Notes under the pieces: generated by a model
What the model was told of the DNA's origin: nothing
Database searches by the model: none
The model's input: only the letters and a program-made list of their open reading frames with translations
Assembly: GCA_017964005.1 (NCBI GenBank)
Contig: JAGCSR010000025.1
Location: 1-36,254 of the forward strand
Origin: Clostridiales bacterium
GTDB taxonomy: Bacteria; Bacillota; Clostridia; Saccharofermentanales; Saccharofermentanaceae
Direction of reading: 5' to 3'
DNA length: 36,254 nt
Position numbers and translations under genes: made by a program
In this document: in pieces, positions 35,780-36,254 of the stretch
How the letters are laid out: each line of letters opens with the position of its first letter
Position numbering within the stretch: position 1 is the stretch's first letter

Positions 35780-36254
35780 ATGGCAATAATCCCCACAAGG
35801 ACGCCGATGCCTACACAGGCACCCGCTGAGAGGATCAGGAATTTCGAAGAAGTCAGCTACGGATATACAAAGGAACTGGCTTTGCAGGAAGCTCAGCGCT
35901 GTCTTAACTGCAAAGCGAAGCCTTGTGTTGCGGGCTGCCCGGTTAATATCGATATTCCGAACTTTATATCCAAGATATGCGAAGATAAGCTGGATGAAGC
36001 ATATGATGTCATAACCGAGTCTTCATCTCTTCCTGCAGTCTGCGGCAGGGTCTGCCCTCAGGAGAGTCAGTGTGAGAGCCGCTGTACATTAGGTATCAAA
36101 TATGAGCCTGTTGCCATCGGCAATCTCGAGAGATTTGTTGCAGATAACCATAACGATAATACGGAACCGGATAAAGAAGCATCCAAAGAATGTTCAGGCC
36201 CTATGGTAGCCGTTATAGGATCCGGTCCTTCCGGCCTTGCATGTGCCGGTGAAC
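35780..36254 (+). CDS. nfnB: NfnB-like NADPH-dependent reductase subunit beta (3' end outside window)
   Basis: Starts one base after the nfnA stop with AAGGAGG upstream and runs off the window; 158 residues are visible. The N-terminus carries the [4Fe-4S] cysteines of the GltD/NfnB family: CLNCKAKPCVAGCPV (C41, C44, C49, C53), a second Cys set VCGRVCPQESQCESRC, and the first flavin loop VAVIGSGPSGLACAGE at the edge. It could also be read as a glutamate synthase small chain, but the nfnA neighbour favours NfnB. Confidence 0.88.
   Translation, partial: MAIIPTRTPMPTQAPAERIRNFEEVSYGYTKELALQEAQRCLNCKAKPCVAGCPVNIDIPNFISKICEDKLDEAYDVITESSSLPAVCGRVCPQESQCESRCTLGIKYEPVAIGNLERFVADNHNDNTEPDKEASKECSGPMVAVIGSGPSGLACAGE

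Overview
The window reads as chromosomal DNA of an anaerobic Gram-positive bacterium of the class Clostridia, probably a gut or rumen lineage. The basis is the SLH-domain surface proteins, the NfnAB-type oxidoreductase at the right edge, the [FeFe]-hydrogenase maturases with a TM1266-type regulator, GGAGG-type ribosome binding sites and mid-range GC. No phage, insertion sequence, CRISPR array or rRNA is visible, and no gene-free stretch exceeds 300 bases.

Left part (1-10.4 kb): housekeeping genes. A PP2C phosphatase runs in from the left and is followed by a small, apparently degenerate PP2C-like partner. A minus-strand pair, queA-tgt, makes queuosine tRNA. Then come a TrpB2-type tryptophan synthase beta chain with its own terminator, a CapA-like lipoprotein, and a purine run: purE, purF, purN, a PurO-type IMP cyclohydrolase and a stand-alone AICAR transformylase. 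The last two together replace the usual bifunctional PurH. The PurF has lost all three recognisable elements of its glutaminase site.

Middle part (10.4-21.2 kb): a small membrane protein, then two paralogous secreted LRR-Big2-SLH proteins on either side of a minus-strand plsC. Next are a minus-strand flavin reductase, a GNAT-MGMT fusion protein and an orphan solute-binding lipoprotein. A tRNA-Thr(CGT) with a near-consensus promoter and terminator follows, then a zinc-ribbon protein, a Nudix hydrolase and a conserved unknown protein.

Right part (21.2-36.2 kb): the most interesting region. Twelve tightly packed, mostly overlapping genes (21358-33937) encode one NifH-like Fe protein, two pairs of NifD/NifK-like proteins, HypF, HypC, HypD, HypE, a TM1266-type regulator, HydF and HydE. 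No hydrogenase structural gene, hypA, hypB, hydG or nifB is present in the window. The layout suggests a nitrogenase-like enzyme or scaffold system that works with CO/CN-iron cofactor assembly; its substrate is unknown. The operon starts behind a promoter whose -10 box lies inside a palindrome, and behind a structured leader whose last hairpin is both terminator-like and covers the ribosome binding site. A Thr-rich lipoprotein and the start of an nfnAB pair follow.
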